Source: Streptomyces marinisediminis (GTDB lineage Bacteria > Actinomycetota > Actinomycetes > Streptomycetales > Streptomycetaceae). Taken from it: a stretch of DNA of 64,000 bases. The DNA lies in NCBI RefSeq assembly GCF_026262575.1, contig NZ_JAPKFL010000006.1:185124-249123 (forward strand), given 5' to 3'. The position numbers and the translations under genes are program-made. Below, in pieces: positions 7,442 to 16,335 of this stretch. The notes beneath the pieces are model-generated. The model was not told the origin of the DNA and ran no database searches. It saw only the letters and a list, made by a program, of their open reading frames with translations. Position 1 is the first letter of the stretch. Each line of letters begins with the position of its first letter.

Positions 7442-8293
7442 ATGACGCGCAGCACGCTGGCACCCGGCGTGGAGGTCGTCGCCGTGCCCGGCGGGCAGCT
7501 CGCGCTGCGCACCGCCGACGGCGACTTCCTCCGGATCGACACCGGCGCGGCGGACGTCCCCGACCTGCTCGCCCGCCTCGCCGGCACTCCGCCCGGCACC
7601 CCGGCCGAGCCCGCCGTCGCCCACCTGCTCGCGGCCTTCGAGGCCGCCGGCCACCTGGTCCCCGCGCCCGCGCCCGCCTCCGGCCCCGACTGGCCGGCGG
7701 ACCGCCGCCCCGTGCTGCTGCTCGGCGACCCCGCGCTGACCGAGCCCCTGGCCGCCTGCCTGACCGCGGCCGGCGCCGCGCCCCGCCCCGGGACGCCGGC
7801 GGACGTGGCCACCACCCGGGCCGCCGCCGTCGTGTGGTGCCTGGCGGACCCCGTGCCCGACGGGCTGTGGGACGAGGCCGACGCCCTGCCCGATCGTGGC
7901 GTCGCCTGGCTGCGCTGCCACCGCGAGGGCCACCAGCTCTGGTTGGAGCCCCCGGCCGCCGCACCGGGCGACGTGACCGCCGCGCACGTGCGCGCCCGGC
8001 GTCTGGCCGCGACCGCCGCCCACCGCGAACTGGCCGCCTACTGGAGCGGTCACCGCACCACGGGAGCCCCCGTCCCGCTCACCGCGCCGGCCGCCGCCTG
8101 CGCCGCCGCGCTGCTCGCCGCCGACCTCGCCGCCTGGGCCACCGGCCACCTCGGTCCGCTCCCCGGCACCCTGCCCGCCGCCCGCCGGCTGCGCCGCCTG
8201 GACCTGCGCACCCTCTCCGTCAGCGAGCACCCCGTCCTGCCGGTGCCGCCCGTGGCCCCGCCGCTCCCCGCCCGCCCGGTGACCCGCGCATGA
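7442..8293 (+). CDS. RiPP leader-binding / ThiF-like cyclodehydratase partner (TOMM C-type protein)
   Basis: A 283-residue protein; ATG 7442 follows GAAGGAGA. Residues 1-80 resemble an RRE peptide-recognition domain (beta-rich PGVEVVAVPGGQLALRTADG, then helices). They are followed by a shortened Rossmann-like E1/ThiF region (RPVLLLGDPALTEPLAACL). The C-terminal part (ARRLAATAAHRELAAYW, then LRRLDLRTLSVSEHPVLPVP) matches the end of TOMM precursor-leader-binding proteins. In azole RiPP systems this protein binds the leader and activates the YcaO enzyme. The zinc-binding Cys pairs found in many relatives appear to be missing. There are 106 bases between the peptide stop and this start, and the stop overlaps the next gene (ATGA). 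Confidence 0.78.
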   Translation: MTRSTLAPGVEVVAVPGGQLALRTADGDFLRIDTGAADVPDLLARLAGTPPGTPAEPAVAHLLAAFEAAGHLVPAPAPASGPDWPADRRPVLLLGDPALTEPLAACLTAAGAAPRPGTPADVATTRAAAVVWCLADPVPDGLWDEADALPDRGVAWLRCHREGHQLWLEPPAAAPGDVTAAHVRARRLAATAAHRELAAYWSGHRTTGAPVPLTAPAAACAAALLAADLAAWATGHLGPLPGTLPAARRLRRLDLRTLSVSEHPVLPVPPVAPPLPARPVTRA

Positions 8294-9918
8294 CCGGCCC
8301 CGGCCCCGCGAGGGCACCCGTGCACACCGTCAGCGTCCCCGCCCCGGACGGCACCCCGCTGGCCACCGACGTGTGCCTGCCCGCCACCGCGGGCCCGCAC
8401 CCCGCCGTGCTCGTGCGCACCCCCTACGACCGCCGGGCCCACCACGCCGAACTGCGCGGCTGGGCGCGCCGGGGCTTCGCCGCGCTGGCCCAGGACGTCC
8501 GCGGCCGGCACGGCTCGCCCGGCGCCTGGCGGCCCTACCACGGCGAGGCCGCCGACGGCGCGAGCGCCGTCCGCTGGGTGCGCGCGCAGCCCTGGAGCGA
8601 CGGCCGCCTGGTCGCGGCGGGCGCCTCCTACGCCGCCCACTGCGCCCTCGCCCCGGCCCTGGCGGCCGCCCCGGGCGGCGCCCCCGGTGACGCGGACGGT
8701 GCCCCCGGTGGCGCGGACGGTGCCCCCGGTGGCGCGGGCGGCGAGGACGGCGTCCCCGACGCCGTGCTGGCCGCCGTGCCCGCGCTCGGCGCCGCCGAGA
8801 CCGCGCGCGAGCCCTCCGGCCCGGAGCGGCTGTGGGCGCGCGCGGGCTGGTGGGCCGCCCACGGCGACCGGCCGGACAGCGACCCCGGCGCCCTCGAACG
8901 CGCCCTGGCCGCCGACCCCCGGCTGCTGCACCACCTGCCCCTGTCCGCCCTCCCTGCGCGCCTGGGCCGCGCGCTGCCGTCCTGGCCCGCCCTGTGGGCG
9001 CGGCCGCCGCGCGGCCGCCTGACCGACCGGGCCCCCGCCGCCCGGGTGCCGCTGCTGGCCGTCGGCGGCGCCCACGACCCGTTCCTGGCCGACACCCTGG
9101 CGCTGTGGCGGCGCTGGACCGGCGCCCCGGCCCGGCTGCTCCTGGGCCCCTGGGGCCACGGCCTGACCGCCGATCCGGCCGCCGACGCGGCGCCGTCCCA
9201 CCGGCTGCCCCTGGGTGAGCTGTACGCGCGGTGGGCCCGCGCCGCGCTCACCGGGAACCTGGGCGCCGCGCCCCGCGCCGCCCTCGCGCTCGCCGGCAGC
9301 CCGCTGTGGCTCCCGGCCACCGCGCTCGCGCCGGAGCGCGCGCCCACCGCCTACCGCTTCGCCCGCCCCGGCGGCCTGCGGCTGCTGACCGGCCGCCACT
9401 TCACCGCCGACCCACGCCGCCCGGTGCGCTCCGACGACCTGGCCGTGCCCGCCCCGCCCGCGCCCGCCGACCGCTGCCTGCTGGTCAGCGCGCCCCTGCC
9501 GCGCCCGGTGGACCTGCTCGGCAGCGCCGCCGTCCGGCTCCGGGCGACCGCCGACACCCCGTGCGCCGACTGGGTCGCCCGGCTCGTCGCCCTCACCCCG
9601 GAGGGCGTCGCGCGGCCCCTGGCCACCGGCGTCGTCCGCCGCCACGACACGCCGGCCCGCCCGGCCGACGTCACCGTGCCCCTCGGGCTCCTCGCCCGGC
9701 GGCTGCCCACGGGCACCCGGCTGCGCCTGGAGATCGCGGGCCACCACTTCCCCGCCCACGCCCGCAACCCGCACACCGGCGAGGACCCCGTCACCGCCCC
9801 CGTCCTGCACCCCTCCCGGCGCGCCGTCCACCCCGCGCACGGCGCGCTGCTGCTGCCCGTCGTCCCCGCGTGCCGCCCCACCGCCGCCATCGACCCCGTG
9901 AAGGAGACCAGCCGATGA
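8290..9918 (+). CDS. CocE/NonD-family serine hydrolase (peptidase S15 type) in the RiPP operon
   Basis: A 542-residue alpha/beta hydrolase starting at ATG 8290 in an ATGA overlap. Motifs of the CocE/X-Pro dipeptidyl peptidase family are visible: oxyanion Tyr46 in RTPYD, nucleophile Ser113 in GASYAA (usually GxSYxG), acid Asp in GGAHDPFLAD, and His in GPWGHG. A C-terminal jelly-roll domain begins near PRPVDLLGSAAVRL and carries the family LRLEIAGHHFPAHARNP stretch. Between the nucleophile and the following core strand lies a Gly/Ala/Asp-rich insert encoded by three 21-bp repeats. Within a RiPP operon it may remove the leader, trim the modified peptide or act as an esterase; this is inference. 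There is no signal peptide, so it should act inside the cell. Confidence 0.82.
   Translation: MTGPGPARAPVHTVSVPAPDGTPLATDVCLPATAGPHPAVLVRTPYDRRAHHAELRGWARRGFAALAQDVRGRHGSPGAWRPYHGEAADGASAVRWVRAQPWSDGRLVAAGASYAAHCALAPALAAAPGGAPGDADGAPGGADGAPGGAGGEDGVPDAVLAAVPALGAAETAREPSGPERLWARAGWWAAHGDRPDSDPGALERALAADPRLLHHLPLSALPARLGRALPSWPALWARPPRGRLTDRAPAARVPLLAVGGAHDPFLADTLALWRRWTGAPARLLLGPWGHGLTADPAADAAPSHRLPLGELYARWARAALTGNLGAAPRAALALAGSPLWLPATALAPERAPTAYRFARPGGLRLLTGRHFTADPRRPVRSDDLAVPAPPAPADRCLLVSAPLPRPVDLLGSAAVRLRATADTPCADWVARLVALTPEGVARPLATGVVRRHDTPARPADVTVPLGLLARRLPTGTRLRLEIAGHHFPAHARNPHTGEDPVTAPVLHPSRRAVHPAHGALLLPVVPACRPTAAIDPVKETSR
8680..8742 (+). repeat. Three tandem 21-bp repeats inside the hydrolase gene
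   Basis: Copies at 8680-8700, 8701-8721 and 8722-8742 encode the heptad GAPG(D/G)A(D/G) three times. The copies differ by only a few bases, suggesting recent expansion by slippage in a surface loop. Confidence 0.8.
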
Positions 9919-11309
9919 GGATGGCCCCGCCGCCCGAACTGCCGCTGGACGCCCTCGTCGACCCGGTGTGCGGCCTGGTCCGCGCCGTCGCCCCGGTCGA
10001 CCACCCCACCGGCACGCCGCCCCGCTACACCGCCGTGACCGCGGAGGTCGCCGACGCGCGACGGCTGGGCGCCTGGCCCGCCGACCGGGTGTCGCTGGGC
10101 ACCACCTTCGGGGACCCCGAAGGCGCCCGGATCGCCGCCGTGGCCGAGGCCGTGGAGCGCTACTGCGGCAACCGGGTGCCGCCCCCCGGGCACCGCGACG
10201 CGCCGCTGGCCGCCACCGCCGCCGAACTGGCCGACCGGGGCCTGCGCCGCTACGGGCCCGCCGACCTGCCCCGGTACGCCCCCTGGCAGTACGCCCGCCC
10301 CGGCTTCCCCTACCGCCCGCTGACCGAGCACACCCCCGCGCTGTGGGCGCGCGGCACCGAGCACCTGCCCGACGGCGCCACCGCCGAGTGCTGGGCTCCC
10401 GTGGCGCTCACCCACCTCAACTGGCGCCAGGGGGACCTGCGCGCCTACCCGCGCACCCACCACCTCAACTACGCGGGCATCGCCACCGGCCAGGGCCTGG
10501 ACGACGCCGTGGAGCGCGGCCTGCTGGAGACCGTCGAGCGCGACGCGCTGGAACTGTGGTGGCACCTGGACGGCCCCGCGCGCGGCGTCGACCCCGGCAG
10601 CGTGCCCGGGCTGCGCGAGGACCTCGCGGGGTGCGGCCTGCGGGTGTGGCTGGTGGAGCTGCCCTCGGAGTTCGCCCCCTGCCTCGCCGCCCTCGTCCAC
10701 GACCCCGAACGCGGGCTGTACGCCGCCGGGTTCGCCTGCCGCTTCGACCCCGCCGAGGCGGCCCGCAAGGCCGTGCTGGAAGCCGTCCACACCTGGGTCT
10801 TCACCCAGGGGCTCACCGACCCCGACGGCTGGGTGTTCCAGGCGGTCGAGGCCGGCCTGCTCGCCCGCGGCCTCTACCTCGACCACCGCGCGGACGCCCG
10901 CTACCTGGACGCCTGCGGCCCGGAGTTCGCCGCCGTCCGCGACCTGGGCGCGCACGTGCAGGTGTGGCTCGACCCGCGCATGGCCGCCCAGGCGCGCCGC
11001 TTCACCGAGCCCGCGCTGGGCACCGTGCCCGTCGACGCGCTCCAGCCCGGTTCCCGGGAGCGGCTGGAGCACCGGCTGCGCGCGGGCGGCCACCGCGTCG
11101 TCAGCGTGGACGTCACCACCGAGGACGTCGCGCAGACACCGCTGCGGGTGGCCCGCGTCCTGGTCTCCGGGCTCATACCCAACGCGCCCGCCGCCTTCGC
11201 CTACCTGGGCTGCCCGCGCTTCGCCGACGCCGCGCTGGCCCGCGGCTGGCGCACCACCCCGCCGCGCGCCCCGGCGGACTTCACCCTGGCCCCGCCGCCG
11301 CACATGTGA
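9915..11309 (+). CDS. YcaO-domain cyclodehydratase (azoline-forming, D protein)
   Basis: A 464-residue protein starting at ATG 9915 in an ATGA overlap. YcaO signatures are clear: AEAVERYCG at residues 77-85 (E78, E81 and R82 for ATP/Mg), GIATGQGLDDAVERGLLETVERDA around 188-211, and KAVLEAVHTWVF further on. The C-terminus ends TLAPPPHM, similar to the Pro-rich tails of azoline-forming YcaO proteins, which lie close to the active site. With the upstream ThiF/RRE protein it should use ATP to cyclise Ser or Thr (no Cys is available) in the 37-residue peptide. No TfuA partner is present, so thioamidation is less likely. Confidence 0.9.
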   Translation: MRMAPPPELPLDALVDPVCGLVRAVAPVDHPTGTPPRYTAVTAEVADARRLGAWPADRVSLGTTFGDPEGARIAAVAEAVERYCGNRVPPPGHRDAPLAATAAELADRGLRRYGPADLPRYAPWQYARPGFPYRPLTEHTPALWARGTEHLPDGATAECWAPVALTHLNWRQGDLRAYPRTHHLNYAGIATGQGLDDAVERGLLETVERDALELWWHLDGPARGVDPGSVPGLREDLAGCGLRVWLVELPSEFAPCLAALVHDPERGLYAAGFACRFDPAEAARKAVLEAVHTWVFTQGLTDPDGWVFQAVEAGLLARGLYLDHRADARYLDACGPEFAAVRDLGAHVQVWLDPRMAAQARRFTEPALGTVPVDALQPGSRERLEHRLRAGGHRVVSVDVTTEDVAQTPLRVARVLVSGLIPNAPAAFAYLGCPRFADAALARGWRTTPPRAPADFTLAPPPHM

Positions 11310-11319
11310 GGCGGGCACC

Positions 11320-12678
11320 ATGACGACCGACGCCGCACCCCCGGGCCCCGACCGGCGCCCGCCCGCCCGCCCGGGCCCGCCCGCCTCCGGGCCCCTGCCC
11401 GCGCCCGCCCTCCCGCGCGCCCCCACCGGCTCGCCCGCCGACGCGTTGCCGCCCGCCGACGCGGAAGCGGCCGCCGACGCGGAAGCGGCCGCCGTGCCGG
11501 CGCCCGCCGACGCGGAGGTGGCCGCCGTGCTGGCACGCGCCCGGAGCGCCGAACGGCCGGGGCCGGACACCGCGCCGGGGCCGCGGGTGCCCGCCTGGCC
11601 CGGGCCCGCGCGCCGCCTGCCCGCGGCCCGCCCCGGCGAGGTGGACCTGTGCGGCCACCTGCGCCTGTCCCTGGCCGCCCAGGACCCCGCCGGCCGGCTG
11701 CGTCCCGTGCCCTCGGCCGGCGCCTGCCACCCCGTGGACGCCCGCCTCACCGTGGGTCCCGGCGCCCCGCTGCCCCCGGGCCGCTACGGGTACGACCCCC
11801 TGCGGCACCGCGTGCACCGGCTGGGCCCGCCGCCCGCCGACACCGCGCCAGGGGTCCGCGTGGAGCTGACGGTCACCGCGCGCCGCACCGCCGCGCACTA
11901 CGGCCACCGCGCCTGGCCCCTGCTGCTGCTCGACACCGGGCACGCCGCCGCCGGGCTGCGGCTGGCCGCACGGGCGCTGGGCGCGCCGGAGCCCGCCGTC
12001 ACGCTCGACGGCGCCCACGCCGCGGTGCCGACCACCGTCCACCTGCCGCCGCCCCGCGAGGCGGCCCACCGCCCGGACGGCCCCCCGGCGCCCGGGCACC
12101 GCCCCGAGCGCGGGGAGCCGCGCCGACCCGCCGACCCCGGGCCGCCGTCCGGCGCCGCCCGGCTGCTCGCCCGCCGCAGCGCGCCGCCGCCGCTCACCGG
12201 CACGCCCGCGCCCGCCGCGCTCGCCGCCGTGCTGACCCGCGCGCAGGACGCGGCCCGCGACGCGCTCCAGTGGTGCGCGGCCGTCGGCGGTGCCCACCCC
12301 GGCCTCGTCACCGCCGCACCGGGCGGCCGCCTGCGCCGCCTGGCCCGCGGGGACGCCAGGCCCACGCTCGCCGCCTGGGCCGCCGGGCAGGGCTGGCTGG
12401 CCGACGCCGGAGCCGTCGTCCTGGCCGCGGGCTGCCCGGACGGCGCCGACGCCGCCCACCTGCGCCACGCCCACCTCGCCGCCGGACACGCCGTCGGACT
12501 GGCCCTGGCCACCGCCGCCGCCCACGGGCTGCACACCCGCCCGGTCGGCTCCTGGCAGCACGCCGACCTCGGCGCGGCGCTCGGCGACCCGCCCGGCCGC
12601 CGCTGGGTCGTGCACGGCCTCGCCCTGGGCACCCACGCGCCGCCCACACCACTCCCGCAGGAGCCACCCGCATGCTGA
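11320..12678 (+). CDS. SagB/ThcOx-like FMN dehydrogenase (azoline to azole)
   Basis: A 452-residue protein from ATG 11320, ten bases after the YcaO stop. Residues 1-75 are almost entirely Pro, Ala and acidic, low-complexity and probably disordered. Then come SagB-type nitroreductase motifs: RPVPSAGACHPVDARL and LLLLDTGHAAAGLRLAARALGAP. After a second Pro-rich linker a degenerate second nitroreductase half starts at LLARRSAPPPLTGTPAP. SagB-type enzymes oxidise azolines to aromatic azoles with FMN. Their presence suggests the mature peptide contains oxazoles. Sequence drift and Pro-rich insertions make activity somewhat uncertain. The stop overlaps the start of the next gene (ATG 12672). Confidence 0.75.
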   Translation: MTTDAAPPGPDRRPPARPGPPASGPLPAPALPRAPTGSPADALPPADAEAAADAEAAAVPAPADAEVAAVLARARSAERPGPDTAPGPRVPAWPGPARRLPAARPGEVDLCGHLRLSLAAQDPAGRLRPVPSAGACHPVDARLTVGPGAPLPPGRYGYDPLRHRVHRLGPPPADTAPGVRVELTVTARRTAAHYGHRAWPLLLLDTGHAAAGLRLAARALGAPEPAVTLDGAHAAVPTTVHLPPPREAAHRPDGPPAPGHRPERGEPRRPADPGPPSGAARLLARRSAPPPLTGTPAPAALAAVLTRAQDAARDALQWCAAVGGAHPGLVTAAPGGRLRRLARGDARPTLAAWAAGQGWLADAGAVVLAAGCPDGADAAHLRHAHLAAGHAVGLALATAAAHGLHTRPVGSWQHADLGAALGDPPGRRWVVHGLALGTHAPPTPLPQEPPAC

Positions 12679-14405
12679 TCCACCCCGAACTGCGGGCCGC
12701 CGCCCGCACCGCGCCCGGCCCACTGCTGGCGGCCACCGCCCTGCTGGGCGCCGTCGCACTGACCCACCTCGCCCAAGCGGTCCTGCTCGCCCTGGCCCTC
12801 GCCGCCGTCGCCCGCGGCGCCACCGGTGACCTCGCGCCCCTGCTGGGCGGGGTGCTCGCGCTCGTCCTGCTGCGCGCCGCGCTCACCTGGAGCCAGCGGC
12901 GCACCGCCGCGCGGGCCGGGGCGCGGGTCCGGGTCCGGCTGCGGGACGCGCTGGTCGCCCGGCTCGGCGCGCTCGGCCCCGCCCACCTCACCGCCGCCCG
13001 GGCGGGCGCCGTGCGCACCACACTGGTGGACGGCGTCGAAGGGGTGGACGCCTACGTCTCCCGCTACCTGCCGCAGCTCGCGATCACCTGCCTCACCCCG
13101 CCGCTGCTGCTCGCCGCCGTCGCCCTGGTGCACCCGGCGGTCCTGCTCGCCCTGGTGCCCGCCCTGCTGGTGGCCCTGCTCGCCCCGCGTGCCTGGGACC
13201 GGCTGCTCGCCCGCCGCGGCGCCGAGCACTGGGACACCTACGAGGCGCTGGGCGCCGACTACCTGGAGGCGCTGCAGGGCATGCCCGCCCTGCGCGCCGC
13301 CGGCGCCGTCGGCCGGGTGCGCGCCCGCCTGGAGCACCGCTCGGCGCACCTGCACCGCGCCACCGTCGCCAAGCTGCGGGTGTCCCTGGTGGACACCGCG
13401 CTCACCGACCTCGCCGTGCAGGGCGGCACGGTGGCCGCCGCGCTGCTCGCCTGCTGGTCCGCCGTCACCGGCGCCACCGCGGCCACCGGCACCTACCTGC
13501 TGCTGCTCCTCACCTCCGAGTGCTTCCGCCCGGTGCGCGACCTCGCCCGGGCCTGGCACGCCGGGTACCTCGGCACGTCCGCGGCCGACGGGCTCGCCGC
13601 GCTGCGCACCGCGCGTCCGGCCGTGCCCGACACCGGCACCGCCGACGCCCGGTGGACGCACCCGCCCGCCGTGGTCTTCGACGGCGTGCGGCTCACCTAC
13701 CCCGGCGCCGCGCGCCCCGCGCTGGACGGCGTCACCTTCACCGCGCCGGCCGGCCGCACCACCGCCATCGTCGGCCCCTCCGGCGCGGGCAAGTCCAGCC
13801 TGCTCGCGCTCCTGCTGCGCCGCCGCGCCCCGCAGGCGGGCCGCGTCCTGCTGGACGGGCGGGACGTGGCCGACTACGAGCTGGGCGCCCTGCGGCGCGG
13901 CATCGCCGTCGTCTCCCAGGACGCCTACCTCTTCCACGGCACCGTCGCCGACAACCTGCGCCTGGCCGCCCCCGACGCCGACGACGCGGCGCTCCGGCGA
14001 GCGGCGCGCACCGCCGGGGTCCACGACGAGATAGCCGCCCTGCCCGACGGCTACGCCACCGTGCTCGGCGAGCGCGGCGCCACGCTCTCCGGCGGCCAGC
14101 GCCAGCGGCTCGCGCTGGCCCGCGCGCTGCTGGCCGACGCCCCGGTGCTCGTGCTGGACGAGGCCACCAGCGCCGTCGACGAGCGCCGCGAGGCCCGCAT
14201 CACGCGGGACCTGCTGGGCGCCGCACGAGGGCGCACGTGCCTGATCGTCGCCCACCGGCTGGCCGCCGTCCGGCACGCCGACCGCATCGTCGTGCTGGAC
14301 GCCGGACGGGTCGAGGCCACCGGGGACCACGCGGGGCTGCTGACCGGGTCGGCGACGTACGCCGGGCTCGTCAGCGCGGGCCGGGTGCGGGGGCTGGCCG
14401 CGTGA
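12672..14405 (+). CDS. ABC half-transporter 1 (CydD-like exporter)
   Basis: A 577-residue membrane-ATPase fusion starting at ATG 12672, seven bases inside the SagB-like gene. The N-terminal half has about six membrane segments with the CydD-like features RVSLVDTALTDLAVQGGTVAAALL and ALGADYLEALQGMPALRA. The C-terminal half has Walker A VGPSGAGKSS, Q-loop VVSQDAYLFHGTVADN, signature LSGGQRQRLALARALLA, Walker B VLVLDEATSAVD and a switch His in IVAHRLAAV. It pairs with the next gene as a heterodimeric exporter. In E. coli CydDC exports cysteine and glutathione; no cytochrome bd genes are nearby, so here export of the modified peptide is more likely. Confidence 0.85.
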   Translation: MLIHPELRAAARTAPGPLLAATALLGAVALTHLAQAVLLALALAAVARGATGDLAPLLGGVLALVLLRAALTWSQRRTAARAGARVRVRLRDALVARLGALGPAHLTAARAGAVRTTLVDGVEGVDAYVSRYLPQLAITCLTPPLLLAAVALVHPAVLLALVPALLVALLAPRAWDRLLARRGAEHWDTYEALGADYLEALQGMPALRAAGAVGRVRARLEHRSAHLHRATVAKLRVSLVDTALTDLAVQGGTVAAALLACWSAVTGATAATGTYLLLLLTSECFRPVRDLARAWHAGYLGTSAADGLAALRTARPAVPDTGTADARWTHPPAVVFDGVRLTYPGAARPALDGVTFTAPAGRTTAIVGPSGAGKSSLLALLLRRRAPQAGRVLLDGRDVADYELGALRRGIAVVSQDAYLFHGTVADNLRLAAPDADDAALRRAARTAGVHDEIAALPDGYATVLGERGATLSGGQRQRLALARALLADAPVLVLDEATSAVDERREARITRDLLGAARGRTCLIVAHRLAAVRHADRIVVLDAGRVEATGDHAGLLTGSATYAGLVSAGRVRGLAA

Positions 14406-16216
14406 GCACCGCACCCGCCACCGAGTCCGGGCCCGCCGCCCCGCCCGCGTCCACCCCGTCCGCGTCCGACGCCCCGCCGCCGCGCGGGGCCCTGCGCGCG
14501 CTGCTGCCCGCGCTCGCCGCCCACCGCGCCACCGCGCTGCGCACCGCGCTGGCCGCGCTCGTCGAGCACGCCGCGCTGGCCGCCCTGGTGACGCTCGCCG
14601 CCCACACCGTCGGGGCCGCACTGCTGGAGGGCACCCCGCCGGCTCCCGGCACCGTCGCCGCCCTGGTCCTCCTCGTCGCCGTGCGCGCGCTGGCCACCTG
14701 GCGGGAGATGGACCTCTCCCACGACCTCGCCTACCGGGTCCTGGCCGTGCTGCGCGTCCGCGTCTTCGACGGCCTGGCCCGCTCCGCGCCCGCCCGGGTG
14801 GGCGGGCGGCGCAGCGGCGACCTGGCGGCCACCGCCATGGCCGACGTCGAGGCACTGGAGTTCTTCTACGCCCACACCACCGCGCAACTCCTGGCCTGCG
14901 GCACGGTGTTCGCCGGCGGCTCCGCCGTGCTCGCCGCCGTCGAGCCGTGGCTGCTGGCCGCCGTGGCCCCCGCGGCCGCGCTGCTGCTGGGCATGGCGCT
15001 GCTGGACGGCCGCGCCCGCGCGGTGCGGGGCGCGCGCACCCGGGCCGCCGCCGCGCGGCTGTCGGCCGACACCGTGGACACCGTCGACGGGCTGGGCGAA
15101 CTGCTCGCCTTCGGCGCGCTGCCCCGGCGCCGGGCGGCCCTGGCCGCGCGCGGGCGCGAACTGGGCCGGGCCCAGCGCGCGGAGGCCGGCTGGGAGGCGG
15201 GCGCCGCGGCCGCGGGGGAGGCGGTCGTGGTGGGCGCGGTGCTCGCCGTCGTCGCGCTGACCGCGCAGGCCGTCGCCGCCGGCCGGCTGCCCGGGCCCTG
15301 GGCGCCCGCCGCGCTCGCCCTGGCGCTGGCGGTGCTCGCCCCGGTGGCCGACGCGGCGCAGTCGCTGGCCCAGGCGGCCGGCCTGCGCGCGGCGGCGGCC
15401 CGGGTGCGCGCGGCCGTCCGCGCCCCCTCCCCGGCGCCACCGCCCGCGCGCCCCGTGCCGCTGCCGGACGGGCCGCTGGCCCTGCGGCTGCGCGACGTGC
15501 ACGCGGACTACGGCGGCGGCCCCGTCCTGCGCGGCCTGGACCTCACCGTCCCGCCCGGCCGGACGCTCGCCCTGGTCGGCGCCTCCGGCGCGGGCAAGTC
15601 CACCTGCGCCCACCTCGTCGCGCGGCTGTGGGACCCGCTCTCCGGCGCGGTGGAGCTGCTGCCCCGCGACGGCGCGCCCGTCGACCTCCGGCGGCTGGCC
15701 GACGCCGAGCTGCGCCGCGCCGTCGCCGTGGTGGGCCAGGACGCGCCGCTCTTCCACGGGACGCTGGCGGACAACCTGCGCCTGGCCGCGCCCGGCGCCA
15801 CCGACGCCGAGGTGGCCGAGGTGGCCCGCCGCACCGGGGTCGACCGCATCGCCGCCGCGCTACCCCGGGGGCTGGCCGCCACGGTGGGGGAGCGGGGCGC
15901 GACGCTCTCCGGGGGGCAGCGGGCCCGGGTGGCGCTGGCCCGGGCGCTGTTGTGCGGCCCGCGCGTGCTCGTGCTCGACGAGTCGCTGGCCCACCTCGAC
16001 ACGGCCGCGGAGGCGGAGCTGGCCGCCGCGCTCGCCGTCGACGCGCACACCCGCGCCACCCTGCTGATCGCCCACCGGCCCGCGACCATCCACCGCGCCG
16101 ACCGGATCGCCGTCCTCGCGGGCGGCCGGATCGCCGAGGAGGGCACCTGGGCGGAGCTGACGGCCCGGGACGGGGAGTTGCGCCGACTGCTGGACCGCGG
16201 GAGCGGCGGCCGCTGA
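14402..16216 (+). CDS. ABC half-transporter 2 (CydC-like exporter)
   Basis: A 604-residue partner starting at GTG 14402 in a GTGA overlap. After a Pro/Ala-rich N-terminal tail there are about six membrane segments, then an ATPase domain with Walker A VGASGAGKST, Q-loop VVGQDAPLFHGTLADN, signature LSGGQRARVALARALLC, and Walker B VLVLDESLAHLD, with Ser in place of the usual Ala or Pro after the Glu. The D-loop and switch His (IAHRPATIHRADR) are present. It completes the heterodimeric exporter and is the last gene of the Zur-linked peptide operon. A perfect hairpin follows at 16311-16333. Confidence 0.85.
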   Translation: MSTAPATESGPAAPPASTPSASDAPPPRGALRALLPALAAHRATALRTALAALVEHAALAALVTLAAHTVGAALLEGTPPAPGTVAALVLLVAVRALATWREMDLSHDLAYRVLAVLRVRVFDGLARSAPARVGGRRSGDLAATAMADVEALEFFYAHTTAQLLACGTVFAGGSAVLAAVEPWLLAAVAPAAALLLGMALLDGRARAVRGARTRAAAARLSADTVDTVDGLGELLAFGALPRRRAALAARGRELGRAQRAEAGWEAGAAAAGEAVVVGAVLAVVALTAQAVAAGRLPGPWAPAALALALAVLAPVADAAQSLAQAAGLRAAAARVRAAVRAPSPAPPPARPVPLPDGPLALRLRDVHADYGGGPVLRGLDLTVPPGRTLALVGASGAGKSTCAHLVARLWDPLSGAVELLPRDGAPVDLRRLADAELRRAVAVVGQDAPLFHGTLADNLRLAAPGATDAEVAEVARRTGVDRIAAALPRGLAATVGERGATLSGGQRARVALARALLCGPRVLVLDESLAHLDTAAEAELAAALAVDAHTRATLLIAHRPATIHRADRIAVLAGGRIAEEGTWAELTARDGELRRLLDRGSGGR

Positions 16217-16310
16217 CCGGCTCGCCCGGGGCCGACCTGCCCGGGGCCGGCCGCTGCGGGCCTGCCTGCACGGGGTTGGCCTGCCCCGGGGGTCGGCCCG
16301 CTCCGGCCCC

Positions 16311-16333
16311 GCCTGCCCCGGCCCGGGGCAGGC
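16311..16333. terminator. Bidirectional terminator between the exporter and pucR
   Basis: GCCTGCCCCG (16311-16320) and CGGGGCAGGC (16324-16333) form a perfect 10-bp stem with a 3-base loop, between the convergent exporter and regulator genes. Confidence 0.75.
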
Positions 16334-16335
16334 CG

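Noticed and set aside
8680..8742. Tandem 21-bp repeats considered as a CRISPR-like or regulatory array
   Set aside because: There are no spacers, the units are contiguous and in frame, and they encode a simple heptad loop.
11898..15440. Opposite-strand open frame of 1,180 codons
   Set aside because: It is antisense to the SagB-like and ABC genes, dominated by Arg, Pro and Gly, and so a composition shadow.
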